From the NCBI RefSeq assembly GCF_001316285.1, contig NZ_BBDO01000008.1, forward strand, positions 43,967 to 107,966: 64,000 bases of DNA, given 5' to 3'. The translations under genes and the position numbers were made by a program. The notes beneath the pieces are model-generated. The model saw only the letters and a program-made list of their open reading frames with translations. It did no database searches and was not told the DNA's origin. Positions 41,954 to 52,760 of the stretch are shown in pieces. This stretch comes from Vulcanisaeta sp. JCM 16161. GTDB taxonomy: Archaea; Thermoproteota; Thermoprotei; Thermoproteales; Thermocladiaceae. Within the stretch, counting starts at the first letter, position 1; each line of letters starts with the position of its first letter.

Positions 41954-43644
41954 ATGATGTCTGCTGAGGAGTTTGTAGAAAGGGCTTCGGAATTTTACGA
42001 TTTTCCATTAACACTAACCAACCTTATGAAGTGGGGCGTTGATACATTCCCTGAGCAGGAAATAGTCTATGCGCCACCGGACGCACCTAGCTTAGGCTTA
42101 CGTTTGCCCAGGTCTGGGATAGGGTTAGGAGACTCGCCACGGCACTCGAGCAGCTCGGCGTTAAGCCAGGTGATCCTAAGAGATTGGGTACCAGGGTTGG
42201 CGTGCTGGAGTGGAATTCGCACAGATACCTGGAGCTGTATTACGCGGTTCCAGGCCTTGGTGCGGTACTACATACGGCGAATGTGAGGTACTCACCCGAG
42301 GATTTAGCATATACTATTAATCATGCTGGCGATGAGATATTATTCGTTAAGGACGAATTCCTACCATTACTCCAGGCAATAATGCCAAGGCTTAAGACTG
42401 TTAGGAAGGTAGTATTAATGACGGATAAGCCAGAGCCACCACAGGTAAAGCTTCCTGGGGTTGAGGTGTATAATTATGAGGACTTAATAAAGGATTCGAG
42501 CCCATACGACTTTAAGGACCTTGATGAGAGGACTGTGGCCACGTTATTCTACACCTCGGGAACCACCGGATCGCCGAAGGGTGTATTCTTCACCCATAGG
42601 CAGTTGGTGCTTCATGCAATGGCCATAGCCATATCAACTGCGGCGCCACCCTACGAGCTTAGCATTAGGGATGTGGTAATGCCGCTGGTGCCCATGTATC
42701 ATGTGCATGCATGGGGAGGCCCGCATGCAATGTTCCTTGCCGGGCAGAAGTACGTATTTACTGGACGCATGGATTGGGGCTACATACTGAGGACAATAAG
42801 TGAGGAGAAGGTAACGTACGTATACGGAGTCCCCGTTATATTATATCTACTACTCACACACCCTGACTCACCAAAGTATGATCTTAGGGGTCTTAAGTAC
42901 GGCAATGGTGGCTCAGCAATGCCTGAGGGACTTTACAAGCTGGCCAGGTCTAGGGGCATCATAGTAATTAATGGCTATGGTTTATCCGAAACAGCGCCTG
43001 TGATCGCCCAGGCATTATTTAAGGCCTCAACACTAAATTGGCCTGAGGATAAGAAGGAGAATTACCTAATGAAGGGGCTTAGACAAATACCACTGACATT
43101 CATTAGAGTTGTTGATGAGTATGGTAGGGATGTTCCGAGGGATGGTAAGACCATCGGCGAGATCGTGGTTAGATCACCCTGGTTGACACCAGCTTACTTT
43201 AAGGATCCTGAGAAGACGAGGGAACTATGGCGCGGTGGTTGGTTGCACACGGGCGATGTGGCTGTATGGGATTCTGATGGTCATATATGGATTATGGATA
43301 GGCTTAAGGACGTGATTAAGAGTGGTGGTGAGTGGATCGTGAGTACGAAACTGGAGGACATAATTAGTACTCACCCGGTGGTTGGTGAGGTTGCTGTTAT
43401 TGGTGTTCCTCATCCTAAGTGGGGTGAGAGGCCAGTAGCCATAGTCGTGCCAAAGCCAGGCCAAAGAATCACAGAGGATGAAATCAAGAACTACCTAATG
43501 CAATTCGTTGAAAAAGGCGAAATACCAAAATGGTGGATACCAGACAAAGTAATAATTAGTGAGAAGGAACTGCCAAAGACAAGCACGGCAAAGGCGGATA
43601 AGAAGGTGCTCAGGGAGATGTACAAGAATGTGCTTTCGGCATGA
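41954..43644 (+). CDS. AMP-forming acyl-CoA synthetase
   Basis: Activates a fatty or aromatic acid as acyl-AMP and then acyl-CoA. Motifs: YTSGTTGSPKGVFFTHRQLV (ATP loop), GYGLSETAPVI, GWLHTGDVAVWDSDGHIWIM and DRLKDVIKSGGEWIVSTKLE, and the C-terminal lysine in PKTSTAKADKKVLREMY. The length of about 563 residues fits medium- or long-chain ligases. One G added near 42095 joins the short N-terminal frame to the rest (LTFAQVWDRVRRLATAL). It is divergent from the acyl-CoA dehydrogenase across a 277-bp AT-rich gap in which I see no gene. Confidence 0.88.
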
Positions 43645-43702
43645 AATATATAGAGTATGTATTGATTAGTATTTAAAAGCACAGCTGCTATATGCATTCT
43701 AT

Positions 43703-44622
43703 ATGATAATCGATTTCCATGCATGTCCATCGGTAGACTTATCCTTAATTAAGAATAGACTTTCATTAATGAAGGTTACAAGGGTTGTTTTACAGCCGAT
43801 AGATGCATTGCCATTATTTCATGTATTACCCAACGATTTCTTTAGGAAATTGTCAAGTGAGGATCCATACTCAGCACTACTCTGGAGTAAATTTATCCTT
43901 AGGTTGACGAGTATGTGGTCGCCGAGGATGTATGATAACGTTAAGCTTTGGCATGAGGCCTCGCATTACGGCGATTTCTTTATATCACTCGCCAGTATTA
44001 ATCCATCCCTTGGCATTAAGTACGTATATGAGAAGCTTAATGAATTAGAGGGTCTCAATGTTAGGGGTATTGTTGTGTCACCAACGCTTCAATTATTTGA
44101 CCCAGTAAGTACGAGGGCCTTTAGGGCTGTGCTCGAATACGTCGAGAAGAACGACATGCTTCTCATTATGCACCTAGATCCTTGTCCATACAATGTGAAT
44201 GTATGCTTTAAGAGCCTCATGCCGGACATCCTCAACGAGATACTTGAAAGATATAGTATTAACCTGGTCTTATCCGCCCTGGGTATTTCTGAGGGCATGG
44301 CTTACCCATGCTTGAGAGAGTAGCCAAAATAATGAAGAGGTATGACAGGGTTTACATGGAGTCCACAGGCATTTCCTGTATATTATTTAATACATCAATG
44401 GGCAGGGGCTTCGTGAAGTCCGTGGGCACTGATAGAATACTCTATGGCGGTGGTTACCCATACCTAAGGCTTGGGCAGGTGACTAAGAACCTAAACTGTA
44501 TTGAGTCATCAGGATTGCCCAGGCGTGATCTGGAGTCAATATTATATGACAATGCCGCCTACCTATTGAGGGATATGGGTATTGATATTGAGAGTGGGGA
44601 GATAGAAAATAAAATTAATTGA
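43703..44622 (+). CDS. Amidohydrolase-2-like TIM-barrel protein
   Basis: About 306 residues. MIIDFHACPS at the start matches the first metal motif of amidohydrolase-2 proteins (DxHxH), but the second His is Cys. VLQPIDALPLFHVLPNDFFR, LEGLNVRGIVVSPTLQLFDP, LLIMHLDPCPY (metal His on a barrel strand) and DRILYGGGYPYLRLG (where GSDxP usually stands) follow. Family members decarboxylate or hydrate aromatic acids. The altered ligands make activity uncertain. One C added at 44306 joins two frames. A TATTTAAAAG box at 43670-43679 precedes the ATG. Confidence 0.6.
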
Positions 44623-44647
44623 TTTTAACCTAGGTTATTCATGCATT

Positions 44648-45195
44648 TCATGGCGGTATCACACCAAGAGGTGGTGGTATTCCTAGCGATACCACAGCAC
44701 CGAGTATCAGAAATAATGCGCCATCAATAATTGCCAAGAGACCCGAGGTCCAATGCAACTTGGCGTTCGCCTTATAACCTGCTATTGCCGCGGTTAATAC
44801 CTGGAGCGCCAGGAAGAGCAGTGCCAATGCCAATAATATTTGCCCAGTTAAACCCGCTAGGACAGTGACAAATAAGAAGTAGATCCCTGAGTATAGAAGC
44901 ACGTGGTTCATGGCAAATAAGTTACTCTTACCAATAGTTGCTGCTATACCAATCATCCAGAGAAGCGCGTCAAATACGGCGGTGGCAGCCGCGGCTAAGG
45001 CATCACCTGCGAGCACATCAAATAAAGTACCTATCAATAACATGATCCCCCCACTTATGAATACAATACCCAAGTCCCTGGCTCATTCTTCTTCCCAATA
45101 TTCATATTGACGCCGCCAACCGTTATAAGCATGGCACCGCCAACTATGTACACAAGGTCTGTTGTCGCCAGAGCCATGCTGGATATGGCATTCAT
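44648..45195 (-). CDS. Multi-pass membrane protein, about 182 residues
   Basis: Six hydrophobic segments over the whole length with short polar loops (VGGAMLITVGG, GGIMLLIGTLFDVLAGDALA, FDALLWMIGIAATIGKSNLF and others). The spacing recalls small channel families such as AmiS/UreI or acetate transporters, but no signature is clear. One base added near 45081 (CCC AGG GAC) links the N-terminal frame from ATG 45195 to the rest. Confidence 0.5.
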
Positions 45196-45351
45196 ACAAG
45201 TTAATGAATAATTAGTACTTAGATTAGAGTATATGTTTTACTTTTTATATTTATATTATTTATATTATCAAAAAGATATATACTATATTGAGCACGTAAA
45301 TGGAGAATTTACGATAAAAAAATAAATGCTATGTAAAGCAGTGGGTCTAAA

Positions 45352-46443
45352 ATGAGGAGGACCATTACTGCAGCGGTCATAATATTGGCCAGGGTAATAT
45401 ACAGCGCCTATTGGTTTTACTTAGCCCCTGCACTGCCAATAATTGGTACTGAGTTTAGAATTAGCAGGGCATTACTCGGTTTGGTCCCGTTCATGTTTAT
45501 TGTCGGTGCCGCATCATTTCAAATACCCGCAGGCATCATCGCGAGTCACCTGGGTAACGCTAGGACAGCAGGTATTGGCCTGCTCACCATGGCAGTTACA
45601 GGCCTATTAGTGCCCTTTAGCGTTAATTTCTATGAGGTATTGATCCTCAGGTTAATTGCAGGTGTTGGTGCCGCACTATTCTTCTCAACAGGCGCCGCAA
45701 TACTGTCAACGGCATACCCTGAAAGGGTTGGTACATTACTCGGTATTTACAACGCAGCCTTTGGCCTTGGATCTGGGATAGGCTTGGCATGGGGTGTTAC
45801 ATACACCTTACTTGGGTGGAGATTATCAACACTACTGCTAAGCATTGTCGGAATTCCAGTGGCATTGGTTGTCCTCCTTATCCAGGGTGGTTACATGCGC
45901 AGATTACGCATTAGCTTTAGCCGTGATGCGATAATGATTGGCGTGGCAACAAGCGGCTTTTGGGGCGCGTACTACGCGGCCGGTAGTTTATTACCTACCT
46001 ACGCCGTTAGTAGGGGTTTACCCCTTTACACATCCTCATTATTAACATCAATAATGCTATTCTCGAGTATATTCGGAGGACTTTCTGGGCGAATTATTGA
46101 TGTTATTAAAAGCAGGGTTCTATTAATAGTGGTTTTAACGATAGTAGGCACCGTACCACTAATCTCAATACCCACGTTAAACATAATAGCCATAATAATT
46201 GCTGGAGGTTTAATGGGTTTCACAAATGAATTAGCGCTAACTGCGGCTTACACATTGGCAGCTCGGCATGAAAACCCAGCCCTATCCCTCGCCACACTAA
46301 ATGCCCTGAATATGATCATTGGCATGTGGCTTAGCGTAATATTTACGGAGACTATGGTAATATCATACTCACTACCCTGGATATTAATGATAATAATATC
46401 CCTAGCCCTCCTACCGCTACTTAAACTTGTAAGGGTTACTTAA
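45352..46443 (+). CDS. Major facilitator superfamily transporter
   Basis: 363 residues with about twelve hydrophobic segments. The N-terminal half has the MFS pattern (YWFYLAPALPIIGTEFRISR, ALLGLVPFMFIVGAASFQIP) and motif A-like GIIASHLGNARTAGIG. The second half repeats the layout around SGRIIDVIKSRVLLIVVLTI. It is an uptake or efflux permease. The substrate is unknown. Frame intact. It converges with the APC permease gene with an 8-nt overlap. Confidence 0.8.
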   Translation: MRRTITAAVIILARVIYSAYWFYLAPALPIIGTEFRISRALLGLVPFMFIVGAASFQIPAGIIASHLGNARTAGIGLLTMAVTGLLVPFSVNFYEVLILRLIAGVGAALFFSTGAAILSTAYPERVGTLLGIYNAAFGLGSGIGLAWGVTYTLLGWRLSTLLLSIVGIPVALVVLLIQGGYMRRLRISFSRDAIMIGVATSGFWGAYYAAGSLLPTYAVSRGLPLYTSSLLTSIMLFSSIFGGLSGRIIDVIKSRVLLIVVLTIVGTVPLISIPTLNIIAIIIAGGLMGFTNELALTAAYTLAARHENPALSLATLNALNMIIGMWLSVIFTETMVISYSLPWILMIIISLALLPLLKLVRVT

Positions 46444-47877
46444 TCATTCTGTAACCATGAACTCTAGATCCGAAGAATGCTCCTCGAACTACTAATACCC
46501 TTACCGTTAAATAAACTATGACTATCGCGAGGAGTATGAAGTACGGTATTAACTCGACTATGTTTATGCCAAGCACGGACTCCGTTACCGTAAATATCGT
46601 TATTAAGGCCGCCGCCACGGACACGGCCTTATCTAGACTCCTCATGGTGTCAACACCGTAAAGCACGGCCTTCACCTTCATCGTGGCTGCCCTAAGCAGG
46701 GCAAAGTTAGCCGATAAGTGGACTATTAAATTAGCGAGCATTGATAGGAAGCCAAGGAGTAGGAAGGCATTGAATGGCCCAAGTAAGTAAGTGGTTACTA
46801 GCGCAATTGCGTCGAGGGCCAACGCACTGATTAACACCGAGATTACTGGGTTACCCTTACTATTAACCAGGGATAACGCACTCGGTAATTGTCCATCATC
46901 AGCCATGGCATACAGCGTCCTTGATGATGCGAGTACATAAGCCAAAGCACCAAGCACGCCATCATTAATCATCGTAAAGATTACTATTGGGTCGAGTAGT
47001 ACACCAAGGAAGTGGTGCAGTACTATTACGACGGGTGATAAGCCCCTGCCTGTGGCTTCATTTAGGAACTTAATAAAATCGTGAATATTCATGTATGATA
47101 AGCCGGCAACCGCCGTTGAGTAAATGGCGAGTGCTGCCAGGGCGCCGCCAGTTATTATGACGGCCTCCACTGCCCGGCTAACGGTTTCCCTAGCCTCTTA
47201 ACCTCGCCGCTCAGTGGCGCTATTGTGCCATAGCCCGTGGGGATTGCTATTGCGTAAACCACCGCAACCATCAATGTTGATAACGGTACTGAGCCCATGT
47301 AAGCAAAGGGATTGAAGAACACTCCATGGGGAATCAGAAGTAATACCGTGGATATCAATATGAGGGCCGCCATCTCAAGGGAGCCCGCGAAAACTGCGTA
47401 CCTAGCCGATATTCTAATGCCCAGGTATGCTAGTACGGTCATTATTGCCAGGGATATGGGTAAACTAACCTGCCAGGGAATTCCCAAGATCCATTGGGCG
47501 AGGTATGAGGCACCAATCACGTAGGCAGCGCCGTAGGGAATGGCATAGAATAGGTAGTTCCAACCAATGAAGAAACCCGTTGATTTACCACCGAGGTACT
47601 TAACGGCGTACTTATAATAACCGCCGGCCTCCGTAACCCTCTTACTGAGTCGCGCAACCACGAAGCCGTTAATAAATGCTATGAGTGTCCCAATTATTAT
47701 AGCTACGGGGCCCGCCAATCCGGCTATGGCTAGGGTCGCAGAGGCGTAGGTTAGGTCGCTAAGAAATGGTGATTGCCCGCCTAGGCTTGCGAAGAATACG
47801 TCCCAGAATCCCAATACCCTACGCAGGCCGACCTCGCTCACGTTATTACGCAAATTATTACTTACATGATTGTTCAT
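46436..47877 (-). CDS. APC-family amino-acid permease
   Basis: About 481 residues, twelve probable membrane helices. LGFWDVFFASLGGQSPFLSD at the N-terminus resembles APC helix 1 with its unwound G-rich site, and RLSKRVTEAGGYYKYAVKYL is the loop after helix 2. LASSRTLYAMADDGQLPSAL matches the conserved loop after helix 8. One G added near 47174 (GCC GGG GCA) joins the two frames as GKPLAGAVEAVII. It imports amino acids or related amines by symport. Confidence 0.85.
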
Positions 47878-48000
47878 ATTTATGACTTTATGATATCATA
47901 GAAACGTTGTCTTTAAAAAAACTAACTGCTTTTTACTGAAGTATCCATTGCGTATGACCGTGAGGAAGCCGTATTATTCATGGTTACTTTTAAAAATTTT

Positions 48001-48594
48001 CTATTTAGAATAATTAGAAATAGAAGGACAAGTCTCAATTAATAATCTCCTAAGCACTGATTGAGAATCACCAGGCCCCCTAATGTGATGATTAACAGCA
48101 TTACCGCAGTTGAGGTCCATGCCCTTGCCAGCAATCACATGTATTTCACTCCCCAACCCACAGGGGTTGGGCACTAATCTTCTGAGGTATTTCATGTACG
48201 TACTCGACACCCTAATGATCACGCGATCCCACCTGCCACTAAGTAGTCTATCTAGGTCGGGATTACCATAGGCCATCCATTTGCTCAGTATGGATTCATC
48301 AGCAACCCCTAGGTAGGCGTCGTAAGGTATTATCCACCTCTCACCGCTTATGATCCCGTACCTAGCCGAGAGTATGAAGACGTCGACGCAGCCCCTGAAC
48401 TTCCTGAGAACCCTGAACTCGGGCCCGTCATACATATCAAGGGCCGGCTTCATCAAATCCATCAATTTACCCCTATACTCATCCTCCCTCTCAAGGTCAA
48501 AACCAGGTATGAGACCAAGCCTCCCCCTCACCAATTCCATACTAACTGATTTCCTCTTACTACAATTAATAATAACGAGGACGTTCTTACCCAT
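48001..48594 (-). CDS. DUF6884-like protein
   Basis: 197 residues. INCSKRKSV near the N-terminus is the Cys-Ser/Gly-Lys-Arg-Lys signature of DUF6884 (distantly like YaaA). VFILSARYGIISGERWIIPY matches the second block (LSAxxGLxxPxxxIxPYD). Proteins of this type are seen in phage and defence contexts and may bind nucleic acid or a nucleobase. It overlaps the DUF364 gene end by 8 nt, so they are cotranscribed. Confidence 0.65.
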   Translation of the reverse strand: MGKNVLVIINCSKRKSVSMELVRGRLGLIPGFDLEREDEYRGKLMDLMKPALDMYDGPEFRVLRKFRGCVDVFILSARYGIISGERWIIPYDAYLGVADESILSKWMAYGNPDLDRLLSGRWDRVIIRVSSTYMKYLRRLVPNPCGLGSEIHVIAGKGMDLNCGNAVNHHIRGPGDSQSVLRRLLIETCPSISNYSK

Positions 48595-49365
48595 GAGAAT
48601 CCCTCACAGACACGTACTTGAACAATAACCCCCTCCTATCGAGCAGTCGGTAACCTGCGCCTAGCTTAAGTAATTCAATAACTAAACGAGGCTCCTTAAC
48701 TAGGGAGCTCCCAACAACGTCGATGCCCAACCCATGAAGTACGGGAGGGTATGCAGCCGCCGAGGGGCCGCTCAATATAGTAATTGCTCCATCCCTCCTC
48801 ATAATCAGCAATTGATCAATCGTATTATTGATAATCGCGGAACCCGTTATTACTAATAAGTCGCACCTCGGTATTATAAGCGGCGCATCAACATCTGGGT
48901 AACTATCATGCCTCAAATCGCTCCTCCTCTCGAGCTGGTAAACGGTGCACTGACCCTGAGCGCCTCGGCGACTGGCGTAATACTACCAATGAAGCAGGCG
49001 GTGCATGGGGGCTTAGCATACCTCAGGATCTCTCTCTTTAAATCACCCTGGGTAAGCCTAAGTCCCTCACGCACGACGAGGTAGTGAGATACTGCATTAA
49101 CCAATGCGATTCCCAAGGTCCTAACTAATGAGTCAAGGTTGGTGACAAGTTCGGGTAGTTCCTCAACCCTTGGAATGACGCCGACCTCGCCAGCCCTTAA
49201 ATCCTCAACCGGGGTATAGGCGATACCGAGGAACTCCCCAAGCCTAGTCCCTATGAGCACGTATGTATAGTTGAGGCAGTTGCATTGGTCAAGGACCCTA
49301 ACATCATCATTACCGAGCAGTTTCAAGACACCCTCAGCGACCTGCCTACTGAAGGTGCTCACCAT
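48587..49365 (-). CDS. DUF364 protein, putative metal-chelating Rossmann protein
   Basis: About 259 residues. The N-terminal domain resembles DUF4213 (LDQCNCLNYTYVLIG, HYLVVREGLRL). The C-terminal one is DUF364 (CDLLVITGSAIINNTIDQLL then TILSGPSAAAYPPVLHGLGI). Some family members are proposed to bind heavy metals. One A added near 48945 turns the two frames into SATVYQLERRSDL and a single protein. It is located between DUF72 and DUF6884 genes with tight spacing. Confidence 0.72.
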
Positions 49366-49368
49366 ATA

Positions 49369-50110
49369 TCACTTCCCAATTAGCTTCATGAACCTGATGG
49401 CATCATCAAGCATGTGCACGTTATTGAACATCACGTAAACGGTGGATGAACCAACACCATCAATGAAACCCTTAAGCCTGCTCAGGTCATCATCAGTGTA
49501 CTTATATGAGTAATTAACCTCACCCTTACCAATCCCATGAAGCCTAAGGTAGGCTGTACCACGGGTGACCAGCATCTCATGCTTAAAGGGGTCAACAACA
49601 TGCACAATACCAGTCTCCTCAAATACCTTTTTTTAGTAAGTTGACATTATTATAACTAACGCCCCTAGGCTCCCAACCGGTCCTATCGCTATTACCTATT
49701 GTGCGGAAGAACTCAATAATGTCCCTAACGCTATCCTCAGTCACCTCCATGGAGGGCGGCGTCTGAAAGACATAGAATACGGGGTTAAGGGGCTTGGTTA
49801 CGTTGACAAATTCATCCCAGAGCTCGAGATTCTCCCTCGTGGGCCTAAGCAAGCCGTAATTACCCAGGTTACCCGTTAACTTAGCCCTCCTTATTCTACG
49901 CCAGGTCGGCGAATCACTCGTGTGAGTTAACCCCTGAAACACCTTAACGGCAAACTGAAAATCAGCAGGAGCCTCCCTCCTCAGGCTACCCATTCTTTCC
50001 TGCGTTGGTAAGTCATAAAAAGTCTCCTGCAGCTCCACAACCTTAAATAATGAATAATATCTTGATCGTGCCGTGGGAAATCCGCAAGTGCCTACTAGGA
50101 TGTTCTTCAT
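49369..50110 (-). CDS. DUF72-domain TIM-barrel protein
   Basis: About 247 residues. LVGTCGFPTARSRYYSLFKV, VELQETFYDLP, FQFAVKVFQGLTH and VFYVFQTPPSM mark the DUF72 family, and YLRLHGIGKGEVNYSYKYTD with VYVMFNNVHM gives its usual end. The biochemical role of DUF72 is not established. The T7 run at 49628-49634 must lose one base to continue from NNVNLLKK into VFEETGIVHVVDPFK. Confidence 0.82.
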
Positions 50111-50243
50111 TAATTAATAACTAATTATGGGCTATATTATGCTTTATCCTGCTTTCTCTCGATAATATGGCTCTTTAACGACTTTTATTAGCTATTTCCT
50201 GTTATAGATTTAATTACTCCTTTAATTATTACTTATACATGTT

Positions 50244-50606
50244 ATGGGTTATGTTAGGGTTAAGGGTGTTATAGGCAATGCGGATAGGTCAAGGGTTAGG
50301 GAGGTTGATTTCCTAGTTAATGCTGGCGCGTTTTATACTGTAATAAATCCAAACCTTGCCGAGGACTTGGGTATAAAGCCCATGGCAAGTATAAGGCTTA
50401 GGCTGGCTGATGGTCGCGAGATCGCCGCTAGCCTATCGCTGGCTTACATGCGATTCCTTGATAGGGACGGCGTATTCCCAGTAATTATTTTGGAGTCTCC
50501 CGAGCCATTACTTGGGGTCGTAACCCTCGAAGGTCTTGGTCTTCGTGTTGACCTAACCACTGGCCGATTAGAGTATTCGAGACCATATGGATTGGCGGTA
50601 CTTTAA
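50244..50606 (+). CDS. Retropepsin-like protein with degenerate active site
   Basis: 120 residues with the layout of a single-domain clan AA aspartic protease: VDFLVNAGAFYTVINPNLAE, DLGIKPMASIRLRLADGREI, and LLGVVTLEGLGLRVDLTTGR at the end (the hydrophobic-hydrophobic-Gly and the LG.. second signature). The catalytic triplet, normally D[TS]G before AxxTVI, reads N-A-G. The Asp is missing, so it is probably inactive or a binding fold. The start ATG follows a YR-rich AT stretch. It stands alone. Confidence 0.6.
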   Translation: MGYVRVKGVIGNADRSRVREVDFLVNAGAFYTVINPNLAEDLGIKPMASIRLRLADGREIAASLSLAYMRFLDRDGVFPVIILESPEPLLGVVTLEGLGLRVDLTTGRLEYSRPYGLAVL

Positions 50607-50708
50607 GTCATCTTTACGCAATAATGGCCATGAAGTTACGTATTTAATTACTTAAAGATTAAATTATTACTTAGAATAGAGTGCCATTAATAGAGGTGCG
50701 CCATATCG

Positions 50709-51108
50709 CTATGACGTCCGTAATACATCACGTGGTTCTAACCTCTTTATGTCTGTTTTATCGAAGTCCTTATCGAATGATATCAATTTAAGGCCTATCT
50801 TCTTAGCGTAGTAATAATGAAGGCCATCGTCAAAGTCCAAGCCTACCTTAAACGCAAGCTCCGCGGCCATAGCCTCCTCATCAACCGGTGAATCGATTAT
50901 TACGAGCCCACGCCAAGTACTTATCTCAGACAGGAACTTACTTACTAAGTCAGGCTTACCTAGAATGGCCGATATGGCATGTATAGTGAAATGAAGAGCG
51001 TAAGCCTAATGTCTCCTTTCTTAACCCTGTTAAGGAACTCATAGCATTCAGCCACTTATCCCTTCTATATATTACCTCCAGGAATATGTTGGCGTCAATT
51101 AGGTACAT
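50709..51108 (-). CDS. VapC-like PIN-domain toxin
   Basis: About 133 residues with two frame breaks, not visible as a long frame. Segments: MYLIDANIFLEVIYRRDKW (first Asp), ECYEFLNRVKKGDIRLTLFI, then HAISAILGKPDLVSKFLSEI, STWRGLVIIDSPVDEEAMAA, AFKVGLDFDDGLHYYYAKKI and GLKLISFDKDFDKTDIKRLE. The four acidic PIN residues (D5, E, D in DFDD, D in DKDF) are present, consistent with a Mg-dependent RNase. One base added near 51053 and one near 50983 joins them. Start overlaps the antitoxin gene by 14 nt. Confidence 0.75.
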
Positions 51109-51369
51109 GGGCCCTCCTCCTTAAGGCCTCGACGAGGTCCTCACCACTCCATTGATAATCAGACTGAAGGCCAAGGCCCACGATAGCATCAATACTACCA
51201 CTAGTCTCGCCATAAAGCGCGAGTTCCCTGGCTATTAAATCAGCGACAGCCTCGATAACGAACCCCTCCTAAGCCCATACCTCTCAGCCACGTACCTACG
51301 AAATCTCTCAGCCAAATCCCTAGGCAACTCAACCTTAATAACCTCAACATCTCTCTTACCCTTACTCAT
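51095..51369 (-). CDS. VapB-like antitoxin
   Basis: About 91 residues. MSKGKRDVEVIKVELPRDLA then ERFRRYVAERYGLRRG is a ribbon-helix-helix-like DNA-binding start of the archaeal CopG/VapB sort. The rest (FVIEAVADLIARELALYGET, DYQWSGEDLVEALRRR) would wrap the toxin. One G added to GGGG at 51263-51266 joins the two frames. It lies directly before and overlaps the PIN gene, the usual antitoxin-toxin order. Confidence 0.65.
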
Positions 51370-51534
51370 AAACCAAACACTAAGGAAATATAAGTACAAA
51401 AGTACTTAAGAACCTTTTTATTAAGCAACGCCAAGCGTTTAATGACATCAACCATAATTAATAATATTAAAGATTTAGGAAACATCAATAATGGTTTCTT
51501 TGGCAATCACGACCATCGCCATTCCTGGCGAAGT

Positions 51535-52203
51535 TCATATTGATGAGTAACACCTCTCAACGACATAGTTAATTATAACCTCCTGACCGCATTCGCATAC
51601 GTTGACGGACTTAAGCCTTAACCTCGGCCCCTCCATCGTTGTTGGGTACCCCTCACCCTCGATGAATGATGTGCCCGCCCCAAATACATATGGTGATATT
51701 GTGAGCCTAACCTCATCCACAAGCCCCTCCTTAATCAATTCCCAATTAAGGTGCCCACCACCCTCCACAAGGACCCTCTTAACGCCCTTCTCCATGAATA
51801 GTCTCTCGAGGACTTCCTTAAGGTTGACACGTTCCTTACCCATTATCCATACCTCAACACCCATGTTCATTAATTGAGTAATCTTACTACGGTCAGCCTG
51901 TTCTGTAGTGACTATTATCGTTGGCGCCTCCTTATTAATGACAACCTTAGCCATCAATGGTATTCTCAATTTCCCATCAATAACAACCCTTATGGGGTTT
52001 TTAACAGCCTTAACATACCTAGCGTTAGTGTTGGATCATCATTAATTATGGTATTAGCCCCAACCATTATCGCATCAACACTTGCCCTAACCTCATGGAG
52101 TCGCCTGAGGTCGAAGGGGCATGAAAGCTTGAATAACCCGTCTTACTGGCTATCCTGCCATCTACCGAGGCTGCCGAGACTATAATGACGTAGGCTTAGG
52201 CAT
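51535..52203 (-). CDS. RibD C-terminal-type reductase (riboflavin/archaeal flavin pathway)
   Basis: Reduces the ribosyl side chain of 2,5-diamino-6-ribosylamino-pyrimidinone phosphate in archaeal riboflavin synthesis. YVIIVSAASVDGRIASKTGY opens the domain, ASVDAIMVGANTIINDDPTL is the substrate block, and VLVEGGGHLNWELIKEGLVD then EVRLTISPYVFGAG is the NADPH-binding end. Three added bases, near 52193, 52125 and 52019, join four frames into about 223 residues starting at ATG 52203. It overlaps the stop of the upstream dephospho-CoA kinase gene by 8 nt. Confidence 0.8.
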
Positions 52204-52720
52204 TACCCGGTCTCATCATTGAGAATAATTTTAACATTGCTAGCTTATACTCATCATTCACCGGTATGGCGATTAGGTAACCGGTATAGAGACCGTACAA
52301 CACCAGGGAACCTCTCGGTGCCAGGAGTACGGCGGGTATTGCGAGTAAGTCCTCCTCACCATCAACCTGAATGAGAACCCTCAATCCACCCACCGCCTCC
52401 CTCATTGCACTCCTCACGGCATTAATCACGTCAATACTTAGCGTGGCCGGCCTATTAACCACATTAACGACCTTATCGAACCCCTTAGTCTCCATACCCA
52501 TGCCAATAGTCCTCCTTGTCTTTAAGTCCATGAAGGCCAGGTTAGGCACCTTCCAATACCTGATCGCGTTAAGCGTCACCACATCACCAACAGTTATTAG
52601 GAAGTGGTCATCATACTCACTCCTTACCCTGATAATTGACTCAGGCGCCTCCCTACTAATCGCTATACCAAGTGGCCAAGCCATCATAGACCTAGCCCAC
52701 TTACTAACGAGTACATACAC
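52196..52720 (-). CDS. GTP-dependent dephospho-CoA kinase (DUF359)
   Basis: 174 residues of the archaeal DUF359 family, shown in Thermococcus to phosphorylate dephospho-CoA with GTP, the last step of CoA synthesis. HFLITVGDVVTLNAIRYWKV, PNLAFMDLKTRRTIGM, VNRPATLSIDVINAVRSAMR and VDGEEDLLAIPAVLLAPRGS are the expected blocks. The final YGQPGEG loop of the family reads YGLYTGYL here. Frame intact. It is coupled to the RibD-type gene. Confidence 0.8.
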   Translation of the reverse strand: MYVLVSKWARSMMAWPLGIAISREAPESIIRVRSEYDDHFLITVGDVVTLNAIRYWKVPNLAFMDLKTRRTIGMGMETKGFDKVVNVVNRPATLSIDVINAVRSAMREAVGGLRVLIQVDGEEDLLAIPAVLLAPRGSLVLYGLYTGYLIAIPVNDEYKLAMLKLFSMMRPGNA

Positions 52721-52760
52721 AGCAATGGCTTATTAACAAGCCATTAATAAGGAGTATCGC

